Source: an uncultured Clostridia bacterium (GTDB lineage Bacteria; Bacillota; Clostridia; Oscillospirales; Acutalibacteraceae). Taken from it: DNA of 45,923 bases. Positions 21,806 through 30,939 of this stretch are shown here, piece after piece (the stretch's first letter is position 1; each line of letters opens with the position of its first letter). The position numbers and the translations under genes were made by a program. Where the stretch lies: assembly GCA_937919155.1 (NCBI GenBank), contig CALFPM010000057.1, positions 1-45,923 on the forward strand, given 5' to 3'. The notes under the pieces were generated by a model. It was not told where the DNA came from and made no database searches. It worked only from the letters and a program-made list of their open reading frames with translations.

Positions 21806-23275
21806 ATGAGAATTCTTCTGATAACTCCAACCAACAGCGACCTGCTGCACGCGGTATCCGCGCCCGTGGGTCTTGTTTCCATCGGCACATATCTGAAGCA
21901 GGCAGGTCACGAGGTGAAAATCATTGACCTTTCCGTTTCCCATATCTCCGTAACCAAAGTTGTCAAGGATTTCAGACCCGATTTGTGCGGCGTTTCCGTG
22001 CGCTCGGTCAAATCCGTTTCATTTGCTGTTGATGTTTCAAAAAAAGTTCACCGCATGGGTGTGCCCGTTGTGTGGGGCGGTCCTTTCTGCGACCAGGCTC
22101 CTCTTGAGCATTTCTTTGATTCGGGAATCATTGATATTCTCAGCTTCAGCGAGGGTGAAATGACCTGGCTTGAGCTTGCGGATGCCTTTGAAAACGGCAA
22201 AAGCCTTGACGGTATAAAAGGCATTGCTTTCAGGAAAGACGGCAAAATCATCCGCACTGAAAACAGAGATTTTATGGATTTGAGCAGAATCCTGCCCTGC
22301 GACTGGTCAATGGTTGATATACCCAAATATTTTCAGTACCTTTACGGCGCGGAAAAGCTGCTTTATCTTTATCTTTCCAAGGGTTGTCCCGGCCATTGCT
22401 CATTTTGCTATAATATTGAATTTCACCGCTCCTGCCACCGCCGCAAACCGCTTTCCGTGTTTATGACGGAACTCAGAGACCTTGTTGAAAATTACGGTCT
22501 TGACGGCTTTTATCTTGCGGACGAAATGGCGTTTATGAAGAAAAGCGACCTTTATGATTTGTGCGATGCTCTTGATGAAGCTGGCTACAAAATGACCTGG
22601 GGATTCCAGACAAGAATCGGTGCACTCAACAAAGAGGATATGCAGCGCGCATATGCGAGCGGATGCCGCTGGATTGACTTCGGCATTGAAAGCGGAAGTC
22701 CCGCAATGATTAAAAGAATCGGCAAAAACATTCCGCTGGACAAAATCCTGCCTTCCTTTGAGTGGTGCAAGGAAGTCGGAATAATTTCAATGTCCAATTT
22801 CATTGTAGGCCTGCCTCATGAAACCGCTGAGGATTTGAAATGCAGCGTTGACCTTGCAAAAAGCCTGCCGGGCAATGAGCCGACTTTCCTGCTTTACGGC
22901 TATAACTACGGTTCACCCGTGGGCAAAGAAATCTACGGCAGCGGCAAATACAAACTGCCGAAAAAACTCAAGGATTACAGCAAAATCGATTTCTGCTACA
23001 ACCGCCTGCCCAATTTTTCAGAAACACCTGATTGGGATAAAAAAGTTGTGCAGGGTTACTTCCTCTGGAATCAGCTTTTCAAAAAAGACTATTCCAAGGA
23101 AACAAAAAGCTTTGATTTGATATATAAACATCTCAAAATTGTGTTTGAGCGCATATCCTATGTGGGCATCCTTCACCTGCCCGAAGCTCTTATCAAATCC
23201 GCTTTTCCGTTTATCCGTTTCTTTGTTTCCGCAAAATTCTGCAAAAAGACCAGAGCAAAATACGGACTTGACTGA
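21806..23275 (+). CDS. B12-binding-domain radical SAM protein
   Basis: 489 residues. Residues 1-130 form a cobalamin-binding-like Rossmann domain (ILLITPTNS...APVGLVSIGTYLKQAGHEVKIIDL). The classical DxHxxG cobalamin His is absent, as in many class B-type relatives. The radical SAM core starts at KGCPGHCSFCY with cluster ligands Cys194, Cys198 and Cys201, and has LADEMAF and DFGIESGSP strands. The C-terminal ~130 residues are family-specific and basic. Such enzymes methylate or rearrange unactivated carbons; the substrate is unknown. The ATG follows AAGGGAACGG. It is followed 13 bases later by an MFS permease, which may move its substrate or product. Confidence 0.88.
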   Translation: MRILLITPTNSDLLHAVSAPVGLVSIGTYLKQAGHEVKIIDLSVSHISVTKVVKDFRPDLCGVSVRSVKSVSFAVDVSKKVHRMGVPVVWGGPFCDQAPLEHFFDSGIIDILSFSEGEMTWLELADAFENGKSLDGIKGIAFRKDGKIIRTENRDFMDLSRILPCDWSMVDIPKYFQYLYGAEKLLYLYLSKGCPGHCSFCYNIEFHRSCHRRKPLSVFMTELRDLVENYGLDGFYLADEMAFMKKSDLYDLCDALDEAGYKMTWGFQTRIGALNKEDMQRAYASGCRWIDFGIESGSPAMIKRIGKNIPLDKILPSFEWCKEVGIISMSNFIVGLPHETAEDLKCSVDLAKSLPGNEPTFLLYGYNYGSPVGKEIYGSGKYKLPKKLKDYSKIDFCYNRLPNFSETPDWDKKVVQGYFLWNQLFKKDYSKETKSFDLIYKHLKIVFERISYVGILHLPEALIKSAFPFIRFFVSAKFCKKTRAKYGLD

Positions 23276-23288
23276 TTGGGAGAATGAA

Positions 23289-24533
23289 ATGAAACCAAAA
23301 AACTTCAAACGCACAAAACTCGCCTGTTACTCGGCGTATTTCACAATGTCATCTATTTTCAGCCTGCCGCCCCTGCTGTTTGCATCCTTGCAGGATATGT
23401 ACGGCATATCCTACACCCTGCTGGGTACTCTTGTGCTCACAAACTTCTGCACACAGCTTGCGGTTGACCTGATTTTCACCATTTTCACAAAGTATTTCAA
23501 TGTTAAAAAAGTTGTCAGGGTGATGCCTCTCATCACTTCGGCAGGTCTTTTGATTTACGCCGCAGTACCCACTCTTATGCCTGAGCACGCATATGCAGGT
23601 CTGCTCATCGGCACGGTGCTTTTCTCTGTTTCCGCAGGTCTTTCCGAAGTGCTTCTCAGCCCCGTTATTGCGGCAATCCCCTCCGATAACCCTCAGAAGG
23701 ATATGAGCCTGCTCCACTCGCTTTATGCATTCGGAGTGTTCACTGTTGTTGTGGTCAGCACTCTTTTCCTGCGTGTTTTCGGAACTGCAAACTGGATGTA
23801 TCTCACGGTTTTCTGGGCATTGCTTCCCATTATTGCCGCGGTTATGTTCATGCTCTCACCCATGCCCGATATGGATGTTACCGCAAACCCGGACACAAAA
23901 GGCACGGGCAGACGCACCCTCGCTCTTGCAATCTGCGTAGGCTCCATTTTCTTTGGCAGCTGTGCGGAAAATGCAATGTCAAACTGGGTTTCAACATATA
24001 TGGAAAATGCCCTGCAGATTGACAAAACCCTTGGCGACATCCTCGGAATGGCAATGTTTGCAATTCTTCTCGGTCTTGCAAGAATTGCCTATGCAAAATA
24101 CGGCAAAAACATAGCAAAAATTCTCCTTATCGGAATGATAGGCGCCGCTGTATGCTACCTCACTGCAGGTCTTACAACAAATGTTGTTGCGGCATTTATC
24201 GCCTGCATTTTAACGGGACTTTTCACCGCAATGCTCTGGCCCGGAACGCTGATTATGATGGAAGAAAATCTGCCCGGTCTGGGCGTTGCCGCATATGCCC
24301 TTATGGCGGCAGGCGGAGACCTTGGTGCATCGATTGCGCCCCAGCTTCTCGGAATTGTTGTTGACAAAGTTGCGGTAAGCACCTTTGCCGCGGAAATGAG
24401 CATAAAACTCGGGCTTGAAGCTGAACAAATCGGTCTTAAGGCAGGTATGCTCGTGACGGCAATCTTCCCAATCATCGGCGCAGGAATTATTATTTTTGCA
24501 ATTCATTACTTCAAAAAACAAAAGAAAGCATAA
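23289..24533 (+). CDS. MFS permease (FucP-like group)
   Basis: 414 residues, twelve hydrophobic segments. The ATG at 23289 is five bases after GGGAGA; a longer reading frame upstream lies within the radical SAM gene. The layout (short N-terminus, SLPPLLFASLQDMYGISYTLLGTLVL, and GTLIMMEENLPGLGVAAYALMAAGGDLGASIAP) resembles the FucP/GlcP-like sugar permeases, which import fucose or glucose with protons. The substrate assignment is tentative. It is co-transcribed with the radical SAM gene and ends at a strong bidirectional terminator. Confidence 0.83.
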   Translation: MKPKNFKRTKLACYSAYFTMSSIFSLPPLLFASLQDMYGISYTLLGTLVLTNFCTQLAVDLIFTIFTKYFNVKKVVRVMPLITSAGLLIYAAVPTLMPEHAYAGLLIGTVLFSVSAGLSEVLLSPVIAAIPSDNPQKDMSLLHSLYAFGVFTVVVVSTLFLRVFGTANWMYLTVFWALLPIIAAVMFMLSPMPDMDVTANPDTKGTGRRTLALAICVGSIFFGSCAENAMSNWVSTYMENALQIDKTLGDILGMAMFAILLGLARIAYAKYGKNIAKILLIGMIGAAVCYLTAGLTTNVVAAFIACILTGLFTAMLWPGTLIMMEENLPGLGVAAYALMAAGGDLGASIAPQLLGIVVDKVAVSTFAAEMSIKLGLEAEQIGLKAGMLVTAIFPIIGAGIIIFAIHYFKKQKKA

Positions 24534-24534
24534 A

Positions 24535-24565
24535 AAAACTGCCTCACTTTTTGTGAGGCAGTTTT
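24535..24565. terminator. bidirectional terminator
   Basis: A perfect 13-bp stem AAAACTGCCTCAC/GTGAGGCAGTTTT with TTTTT loop between convergent genes. Confidence 0.95.
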
Positions 24566-24569
24566 CATT

Positions 24570-25514
24570 TTAAAGATTATTGAGTATATTCAGCACGCAG
24601 GCAAGTTCTTCGGGTTTAACCTTTTCAACAGGCAGGTCATTCATAACACAGTCTGCAAAATAATTGATTTCATTTGCATATGCATCGCTCTTGGGAAGAT
24701 TGATGCTGCCCGTATCGCCCTCGGCATCCTGCGAAAGGTCAATTTTAACATCATCTCTGCAGTAGATAACCATTTTGCCGTTTTCGTTGGCAACAAGTGC
24801 ATCCTCAAACTGAAAACGGAATTCAGCGGTAAAAGGATAGCAGGTTGCGTACCACGAAGCCTCGGAATTGATTGAAAAATCGCCGAAATCATAGCTGATG
24901 CTGACAAAATCCTGGTCAGGAAGTTTTGAACGGTACTGATAAGCAACCTTGGGCATACCGAAAGCATAAACCATAAAGTCAAGGTCGTGGATATGCAGGT
25001 CAAAAGGCACAAGACCGCTGCGCTTTTCGTCCATCATTCAGCCGTCCCAGCTCCATTTGGGATAACAACCCAATCTTGTCATTGTGCCTGAAAGGAGCTT
25101 GCCGTATTTCTTTGTGTCATAGATTTCCTTAAGCAATTCATATTCGGGCCAGAAGCGGAGCACCTGAGCCACCATAAACTTAACATTATTCTTCTTGGCT
25201 GTTGAATAAACTCTCTCAACATCCTCATTTTTAAGAGAAATGGGCTTTTCGCAGATAACGTTTATTCCCCTCTCCATAGCCTTAACGGCAAAATCTGCGT
25301 GAAGATAAGTGGGCAGACAGATATCAAGAATATCAAGCTGCTCGTTATCCAGCATTTCGTCAAAGTCCGTATAAAGACGCTTGCCCTCGTATTTTTCCAT
25401 TCTTTCGGGACGGATATCGCAAAGAGCAACAAGCTCTGCATCCTCCCTTGCTTCCCATGCAGGGATATGTGCGCCGCTGATTCCGCCAACGCCTACAAGA
25501 CCGATTTTAAGCAT
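24570..25514 (-). pseudogene. Gfo/Idh/MocA oxidoreductase interrupted by an in-frame TGA
   Basis: Read straight through, this is one 314-residue dehydrogenase. The part from 25514 has a Rossmann start GVGGISGAHIPAW, DILDICLPTYLHADF and VICEKPISL. The part down to 24570 continues without a gap as FDLHIHDLDFMVYAFG. The two halves are in the same frame and split by a single TGA at 25038-25040, between WSWDG and MMDEKRSG. The family usually has an aromatic or Trp here, so a TGG-to-TGA change is the simplest cause. Since TGA ends many genes in this window, the product should be truncated at 158 residues, without its catalytic C-terminal domain. The ATG follows GGAGG. Readthrough or a sequencing error are alternatives. 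Confidence 0.85.
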
Positions 25515-25548
25515 AAAATAACCTCCGCTTTAAAATTAAAACATACTC

Positions 25549-25576
25549 ATTTTATCACAACACGCCGAAAACGCAA
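25549..25576 (-). promoter_or_regulatory. promoter of the interrupted dehydrogenase gene
   Basis: TTGCGT and TAAAAT on the minus strand, spacer 16, 35 bases upstream of the ATG. Confidence 0.5.
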
Positions 25577-25590
25577 GTAGATACAGCGTT

Positions 25591-27846
25591 TTATTTAACT
25601 GGTGTTGCGCTCATTTCAAAAACAAGCTCGCCGCCCGCCATAAGCTGTTCGTGAGTAACATAAACACCGTCAAGCTTTTCGCCGTTAAGGGTAACGCTGC
25701 TCACATAAACATTCTTGTCACTCTGGTTATTTGCCGTGATTTTCAGCACATTGCCGTTTGAAAGAGTGATTTCCGCCTTGTCAACATTGGGTGAGCCAAT
25801 CCAGTATTTATCCGTGCCTGCAAGGGGATAAAAGCCCATTGCGGAGAATATGTACCAGGTGCTTGTCGTGCCGCCGTCATCGTTGCCGTCAAGTCCGTTG
25901 ATGTCGGAGCTGAAGCGGTTTTTCAGCGTCCAGCGCACCCACTTCTGCGTCAGGTCTGCTCTGCCTGCGTTGCTGAAAAGATAAGGAGTGTGAATATCGT
26001 GCTGATTGCCCACCCAGAAGCCGTGACCGGGGTCAATCGCCGCCCTTGAAAGGGATGCATCCTCCATAAAATCTTCAAGCTCGCTGACGAAATATTCATC
26101 CGAGCCGAAAAGCTCAATCATACCGTCAATATCATGCAGTGCATTCCAGCGCCACTGCCTTGCACTGCCCTCGCAGTAGCAATCCGCAAACTTTTTAATC
26201 ATAACCGCATCATAAAAAGCGGTTATATACGGACTGAAATTCCACACAAAGCTGCCGTCTGAATTTCTTGCCTGGAAATACTTTGTTTCGGGATTGAAGA
26301 GATTTTTATAATACATTGATTTATCCGCATAAACCTTTGCATCCTCGGTTTTGCCCAGAGCCGCCGCAAGGCTTGCAATCGCTCCGTCCTCCCAGGCATA
26401 TTCAATTGAACGGCTTACGGATTCATCCCCCGGAGCTATATCCTGCGGCACATAGCCGTATTCATTATAAAGCTCAACATAGTTTCTGCCTACCTTGGGC
26501 ACAGGGCCGTCAGATGATTTTTTCATATATTCATATGCGGTTTCAACATCAAAATCCGTTATACCCTTAAGATAACTTTCGGCAATAACAATATTTGCCG
26601 CGTCACCCATCATTGAGCCTGCATAACCCGCACCCATGGGCCAACGGGGCAATGCGCCGCCTTTTTCCGCCATATCAACAAGGCTGTTAAGGCAATCTTT
26701 CTGAATATCCTGCGCAATCAGAGTATAGAGGGGATGAGTTGTGCGGCAGCTGTCCCAAAGGGACATATCCGTGCGGTAGGTGTAACCCTCTGCAACATCA
26801 ACCTTTTTGTCAAAGCCGAGATATTCGCCGTTGACATCGGTGAAGTTTGTGGGCATTATCATTGCGTGGTAAAGAGCAGTATAAAAAACTGTTTTTATTT
26901 CATCGCTGCCCTCAACATCAATAACAGAAAGGGATTTTTCCCATTCATCGGCAGCATTCTTCCTGACGGCATCAAAATCAAGTCCGTCTGTTTCCGCCTT
27001 AAGGTTGAGCATTGCATTTTCTTCGCTGACAAAGCTTATGCCAACCTTGATTTCAACGCTCTCGCCGCTGAGCGAGCCGAAATTGAGGTCAATGCCGCAA
27101 TCCGTGCCGCCGCCCGTAATTTCACAGGCTTTGACGGGCTTATCCGCAACGGCAACAAAATAAACGGGGAGTCCGTCATATCTGTCGGAAAATGCGCCGC
27201 GAAGCACACATCCGCCGGAGATAACTCCGTTTTCCTCATCATACTTTGCATAGCCGCTGTCGGAGCTTCTGTTGCCCGCTGCGCTTGTAACATCAATATA
27301 AATCTTTGCATCATCGCTGCCGTAGAAGGTGTAGCGGTGAACACCAGTGTGCACATCGGCGGTCATTTCCGCAAGGCAGCCGACCGAGGGCAGATAAACC
27401 GAATAATATCCCACGGAAGCGGTTTCGTTTTTGTGTGAATAGGGCATTATTGCAGGCTTGTTATCGCCCGAGTGAGGAACAAATCTGAAGTTGCAGTAGT
27501 CCTCCGCACCCGTGCCCGAAAGACGGGAATGGCTGAAGCCTTTGATGTGACCGTGCTCATAGTAATAACCCGAAGTGTTTGTTTTTACGATATATGCGCC
27601 GCCTATAAATGAAGTATCTGCGCCGAGCCTGACTGCGCCGAAAGGCACTGTTGCCGCAGGGCTGAGCATACCTGCCGTCCAGGGAATTCCTCCCGTGCCG
27701 ATAAAGGGGTCAACATACTTGCCGTAAGTGCCGACCTCAACCTCAGGCATATCAATTTTTTGGAATTTCACTCCGCCGATAAGACCCGTAATGAGTATTT
27801 CAAAAGAAACAAAAAGGGAAACGGCAGCTCTGATAATATTCAGCAT
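25591..27846 (-). CDS. GH92 alpha-mannosidase, membrane-anchored or exported
   Basis: 751 residues. After a hydrophobic N-terminal segment (about 4-26) comes YVDPFIGTGG...SPAATVPFGAVRLG and HIKGFSHSRLSGTGAED, the N-terminal GH92 signatures. The (alpha/alpha)6 domain contains the EGSARQWRW motif with the presumed general-acid Glu, and DGNDDGGTTSTWYIFSAMGFYP at about residue 653 with the Asp pair expected to act as base (canonical GNDDxGQMSAWY). GH92 enzymes are calcium-dependent exo-alpha-mannosidases on N-glycans or yeast mannan. The usual Gln-Met of GQMS is Thr-Thr here, so linkage preference may differ. The ATG follows GGGAGGAG. It is divergent from the DUF4838-GH43-GH42 operon. Confidence 0.92.
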   Translation of the reverse strand: MLNIIRAAVSLFVSFEILITGLIGGVKFQKIDMPEVEVGTYGKYVDPFIGTGGIPWTAGMLSPAATVPFGAVRLGADTSFIGGAYIVKTNTSGYYYEHGHIKGFSHSRLSGTGAEDYCNFRFVPHSGDNKPAIMPYSHKNETASVGYYSVYLPSVGCLAEMTADVHTGVHRYTFYGSDDAKIYIDVTSAAGNRSSDSGYAKYDEENGVISGGCVLRGAFSDRYDGLPVYFVAVADKPVKACEITGGGTDCGIDLNFGSLSGESVEIKVGISFVSEENAMLNLKAETDGLDFDAVRKNAADEWEKSLSVIDVEGSDEIKTVFYTALYHAMIMPTNFTDVNGEYLGFDKKVDVAEGYTYRTDMSLWDSCRTTHPLYTLIAQDIQKDCLNSLVDMAEKGGALPRWPMGAGYAGSMMGDAANIVIAESYLKGITDFDVETAYEYMKKSSDGPVPKVGRNYVELYNEYGYVPQDIAPGDESVSRSIEYAWEDGAIASLAAALGKTEDAKVYADKSMYYKNLFNPETKYFQARNSDGSFVWNFSPYITAFYDAVMIKKFADCYCEGSARQWRWNALHDIDGMIELFGSDEYFVSELEDFMEDASLSRAAIDPGHGFWVGNQHDIHTPYLFSNAGRADLTQKWVRWTLKNRFSSDINGLDGNDDGGTTSTWYIFSAMGFYPLAGTDKYWIGSPNVDKAEITLSNGNVLKITANNQSDKNVYVSSVTLNGEKLDGVYVTHEQLMAGGELVFEMSATPVK

Positions 27847-27876
27847 TGAATCTCCTCCCGAAAATCTTATAGTTTT

Positions 27877-27905
27877 AATATAGAATAGTTTCCTTTAAAT
27901 GTCAA
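27877..27905 (-). promoter_or_regulatory. GH92 promoter
   Basis: TTGACA and TATATT on the minus strand with 17-base spacing, 30 bases before the ATG. Confidence 0.75.
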
Positions 27906-27916
27906 GGAAGTCCTTG
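27903..27916. promoter_or_regulatory. putative shared operator CAAGGA-AG-TCCTTG
   Basis: A perfect 6-bp inverted repeat overlaps the -35 boxes of both divergent promoters (GH92 at 27900-27905, DUF4838 at 27914-27919). One bound protein could shut both. Confidence 0.5.
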
Positions 27917-27942
27917 AAAAGAAAAATGATATATGCTACTAT
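27914..27942 (+). promoter_or_regulatory. promoter of the DUF4838-GH43-PatB-GH42 operon
   Basis: TTGAAA, 17 bases, TACTAT; 29 bases before the ATG at 27972. Confidence 0.65.
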
Positions 27943-27971
27943 GGGAACATAAAATTTGCGGAGGAATGGTT

Positions 27972-29858
27972 ATGGCAACATATATCAAAGCGTTTTTTGC
28001 ATTAATTGAAGTTTTGCTTTTCATTGCAGGCGTCATTCCCGTTAACACCAATATCAGCTACGGCGGCGGTGATTATATCCCACCCGAGGTCGCAACTCCC
28101 ATGTATATTGTCGAGGACGGAAAATCGGATTTTTCAATCGTTATCGGCGATAATGCGGACGAATGCATCGTGACAGCCGCCAACGAAATGCAGACATATC
28201 TCAAAAAAATCAGCGGTGCAACTCTGCCTGTCATAAGCGAAAGTCAGCTTGAAGACGGCGCAAAAGCCGTTATCATCGGCGAAACGGCAATTGAAGACAA
28301 CATTACCGAGGTTAACCGCGAGGAAATCGGCGCAGACGGTTTTCTGCTCTTTTCAGACGGCACAAACCTGCTCATTGCAGGCGGTGACAGCCGCGGCACT
28401 CTTTACGGCGTTTATACCCTGCTTGAGGATTATCTGGGCGTGCGTTGGTTCACTCCCGAGCTTGAGGTTGTGCCCGAAAGCAAGGATGTTGTGATTGACG
28501 CAAACATAAATCGCATTGTTCAGCCTTCTTTTGCAATCCGCCGCAATGACCCTGCAGGCACAAGCAACGCCTACCGCGCAAGAACAAAAATGAACGTTTC
28601 ATTCCACTATGATGCCGCTGAACACGGCGGTGCGCTGACCTATGTTCTGTGGGATGTTACCTTTGACAAGCTTGTGCCCGATTCACTTTTTGCCGAGCAT
28701 CCCGAATACTTTGCAAAGCTTCCCGATGGCACACGCACCACCGACCATGTCTGCGTCACTCACCCCGAAGTGCTTGAAGTTGCGGTTGAAAATGCACGCA
28801 AAGCAATTCTTGCGGACACAAAGGGCGCAAAATATATCCACATCGGTCAGAAAGACAACTCAAACTACTGCCACTGCGAAAACTGCGAGGCTCTTTACGA
28901 AAAATACGGCAGTATTTCTGCACCGACAATCATTTTCACCAATGCATTTGCAGATGCCCTTGACGATGAATTCCCCGATTTCACCTTCACTTTCTATGCT
29001 TACCTTGAAACGGAGCGTCCTCCCGAAGACCTGACTCTCCGATGCAACAAAAATGTTGTTCCCGTGCTTTGCGGACTTCATCACGCCTGCCGCAGCCATC
29101 CTCTCACGGAATGCGGCGCGCATGACGGCAACGAAACATTCATGAATCTTTTCGGCGATAACGAACCCACCATTGCTCAGGATTTCGCAAACTGGACAAA
29201 GATTGCGGACAGGACTTATATCTATGATTACACAATAAATTTCCTCAACACCGCTCAGTTTTTCTCAAACTTTGAAACAATGCAGCCAACGATGAAGTAT
29301 ATGCACGACATCGGCATTACAGGCTATGTTTACAACTGCGGTGACGGGCATTATTCCGCATTCAACGAGCTGAGAAACTATCTTCTGCGCAAAATCCAAT
29401 GGGATGTTGACTGCGATGTTGAATACCATATGACGGACTTCCTGAACGCTTATTACGGCGAGGATGCCGCACCATATATCAAGGAAATCATTGATATTCA
29501 GACCGCACAGACAAAGGCAACCGCCCACGCTTTTGACTTTGACTGGCATTATCAGGCGGGCTTCTATTCACCCCTCAACACCCTGAGGCTTGAATCCCTG
29601 TGGAAAAAAGCACTCAATGCGGATGTTACGGAAGAACAGCTTTTTGAAATTGAGGTTGCAAACCTGAGCTGGGAATACTTCAAGTCAAACCAGTTCATCG
29701 GCAAATATTCATTCCTCAATCCCCTGCGTCTGCAGGCAAACGAATGGCTCTACGATGAATTCAAGGCTCACGGAATGGACAGAGTTTCTTCATTCGGAAC
29801 AATTCCGCAGGACAAAAGTGAAGTTGACTTTATGTTAAGACCTTTCAACTGGAAATAA
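27972..29858 (+). CDS. DUF4838-type glycosidase-like protein, membrane-anchored
   Basis: 628 residues from the ATG at 27972, seven bases after GGAGG (an ATG two codons earlier is too close to the site). One N-terminal hydrophobic segment (about 3-22). Residues ~45-165 are an alpha-glucuronidase-N-like domain (AANEMQTYLKKISG, then GTLYGVYTLLEDYLGVRWFTPE). The larger part matches DUF4838: HPEYFA, THPEV, IHIGQKDNSNYCHCENC, a barrel-like core and YNCGDGHYSAFNELRNYLLRKIQWD. DUF4838 proteins occur in polysaccharide loci and are presumed glycosidases related to GH20/GH67-type barrels; the reaction is not known. It is first in an operon with GH43-like, PatB-fusion and GH42 genes. Confidence 0.8.
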   Translation: MATYIKAFFALIEVLLFIAGVIPVNTNISYGGGDYIPPEVATPMYIVEDGKSDFSIVIGDNADECIVTAANEMQTYLKKISGATLPVISESQLEDGAKAVIIGETAIEDNITEVNREEIGADGFLLFSDGTNLLIAGGDSRGTLYGVYTLLEDYLGVRWFTPELEVVPESKDVVIDANINRIVQPSFAIRRNDPAGTSNAYRARTKMNVSFHYDAAEHGGALTYVLWDVTFDKLVPDSLFAEHPEYFAKLPDGTRTTDHVCVTHPEVLEVAVENARKAILADTKGAKYIHIGQKDNSNYCHCENCEALYEKYGSISAPTIIFTNAFADALDDEFPDFTFTFYAYLETERPPEDLTLRCNKNVVPVLCGLHHACRSHPLTECGAHDGNETFMNLFGDNEPTIAQDFANWTKIADRTYIYDYTINFLNTAQFFSNFETMQPTMKYMHDIGITGYVYNCGDGHYSAFNELRNYLLRKIQWDVDCDVEYHMTDFLNAYYGEDAAPYIKEIIDIQTAQTKATAHAFDFDWHYQAGFYSPLNTLRLESLWKKALNADVTEEQLFEIEVANLSWEYFKSNQFIGKYSFLNPLRLQANEWLYDEFKAHGMDRVSSFGTIPQDKSEVDFMLRPFNWK

Positions 29859-29880
29859 AAAAGCTCAAAGGAGAAAAAAT

Positions 29881-30939
29881 ATGACCGTAACATCGTTTCT
29901 TCGCTTTATCACGGCAATCGTTATGATACCGTATTTTCTTTTCAACTATATTTTCAACGATTATGCCTACCCTGCCGTCAGCACGGAGGGTGCCTATGTT
30001 TTCTGCTATTTTGTGGGCAACGAGGTTGATGAGCAGACAATTCATCTTGCGGTCAGCACAGACGGCTATAATTTCAACGCCCTCAACGATAACAAGGCAA
30101 TAATCGAGCAGACAAAAGGCACGGGATGTGTCCGTGACCCTTATATTTTAAGCGGTGTTGACGAAAACGGCAAATCCTGTTATTACATAATCGCAACGGA
30201 TATGAACGCTCTTGAGGGATGGACTTCAAACCACGCGCTTATCACCTGGAAATCCTATGACCTGATTAACTGGTTTGACGAAACGGTGATTGATATCCGT
30301 CAGTTCAAGGGGTTTGAAACAACAAACCGAGCCTGGGCACCTCAGGCATTATGGGACGCTGAAAAAGGAATGTATATGGTCTACTGGGCAAACTCCACCG
30401 CGGAGAATGACACCGCAGGTCATTACTATGCATACACAAAGGACTTCAAGACCTTTGAAAGCGAACCTCAGGTGCTTTTCGGCAGATGGAATGAGGTTGA
30501 CCCCGAAACGGGCAAAACCCGAAATGTTCAGTGCATTGACGGCGATATTATTTACAACGAAAAAGACGGTTATTACTACCTCTATTTCAAAGAAGACCTG
30601 ACCCAGAAAATTGCTTATGTCAGGTCAAAAAATATGACGGGTCCCTATAATCAGGATTACACAATATGCTCACTTAACTGGTTCGGCGTTGAGGGCAGCA
30701 CGATGTTCCGCATAACAGGCACAGATGCGTGGATGATGATTATGGACGAATACAGCCAAGGCACATTCTTTGCGCAGATGACCCGCGATTTTGAAAATTT
30801 CAGGCAGGTTCAGCGCTCAACATATTCCGTAAATCACCTTAAACCCCGCCACGGCTCAGTGCTCGCAGTCAGCGAAGACGAATACAAAGCACTTGTTGAT
30901 GCCTATGGCATACAAGAAATACCCAAGGAGACTAAGTAA
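29881..30939 (+). CDS. GH43-like five-bladed beta-propeller glycosidase
   Basis: 352 residues, N-terminal hydrophobic segment at about 5-26. The propeller shows repeated family features: VFCYFVGNE...LAVSTDGYNF, CVRDPYILSG (the RDPY Asp), WKSYDLINW, RAWAPQALWD, YYYLYFKE and the acid-like Glu in FGVEGSTMF. GH43 enzymes remove arabinose, xylose or galactose side chains. The N-terminal catalytic-base Asp is not clearly placed, so activity should be regarded as open. The ATG follows AAAGGAG, 22 bases after the previous gene; its stop overlaps the next start (TAATG). Likely substrate: side chains of the glycan handled by GH92 and GH42. Confidence 0.78.
   Translation: MTVTSFLRFITAIVMIPYFLFNYIFNDYAYPAVSTEGAYVFCYFVGNEVDEQTIHLAVSTDGYNFNALNDNKAIIEQTKGTGCVRDPYILSGVDENGKSCYYIIATDMNALEGWTSNHALITWKSYDLINWFDETVIDIRQFKGFETTNRAWAPQALWDAEKGMYMVYWANSTAENDTAGHYYAYTKDFKTFESEPQVLFGRWNEVDPETGKTRNVQCIDGDIIYNEKDGYYYLYFKEDLTQKIAYVRSKNMTGPYNQDYTICSLNWFGVEGSTMFRITGTDAWMMIMDEYSQGTFFAQMTRDFENFRQVQRSTYSVNHLKPRHGSVLAVSEDEYKALVDAYGIQEIPKETK

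Noticed and set aside
25038..25040. TGA recoded as Trp or selenocysteine
   Set aside because: TGA ends many clear genes here (for example rnfE-like, luxS neighbour, alaX), so code change is excluded. No SECIS-like hairpin was evident just after the codon and the family has no Sec or Cys at this site.
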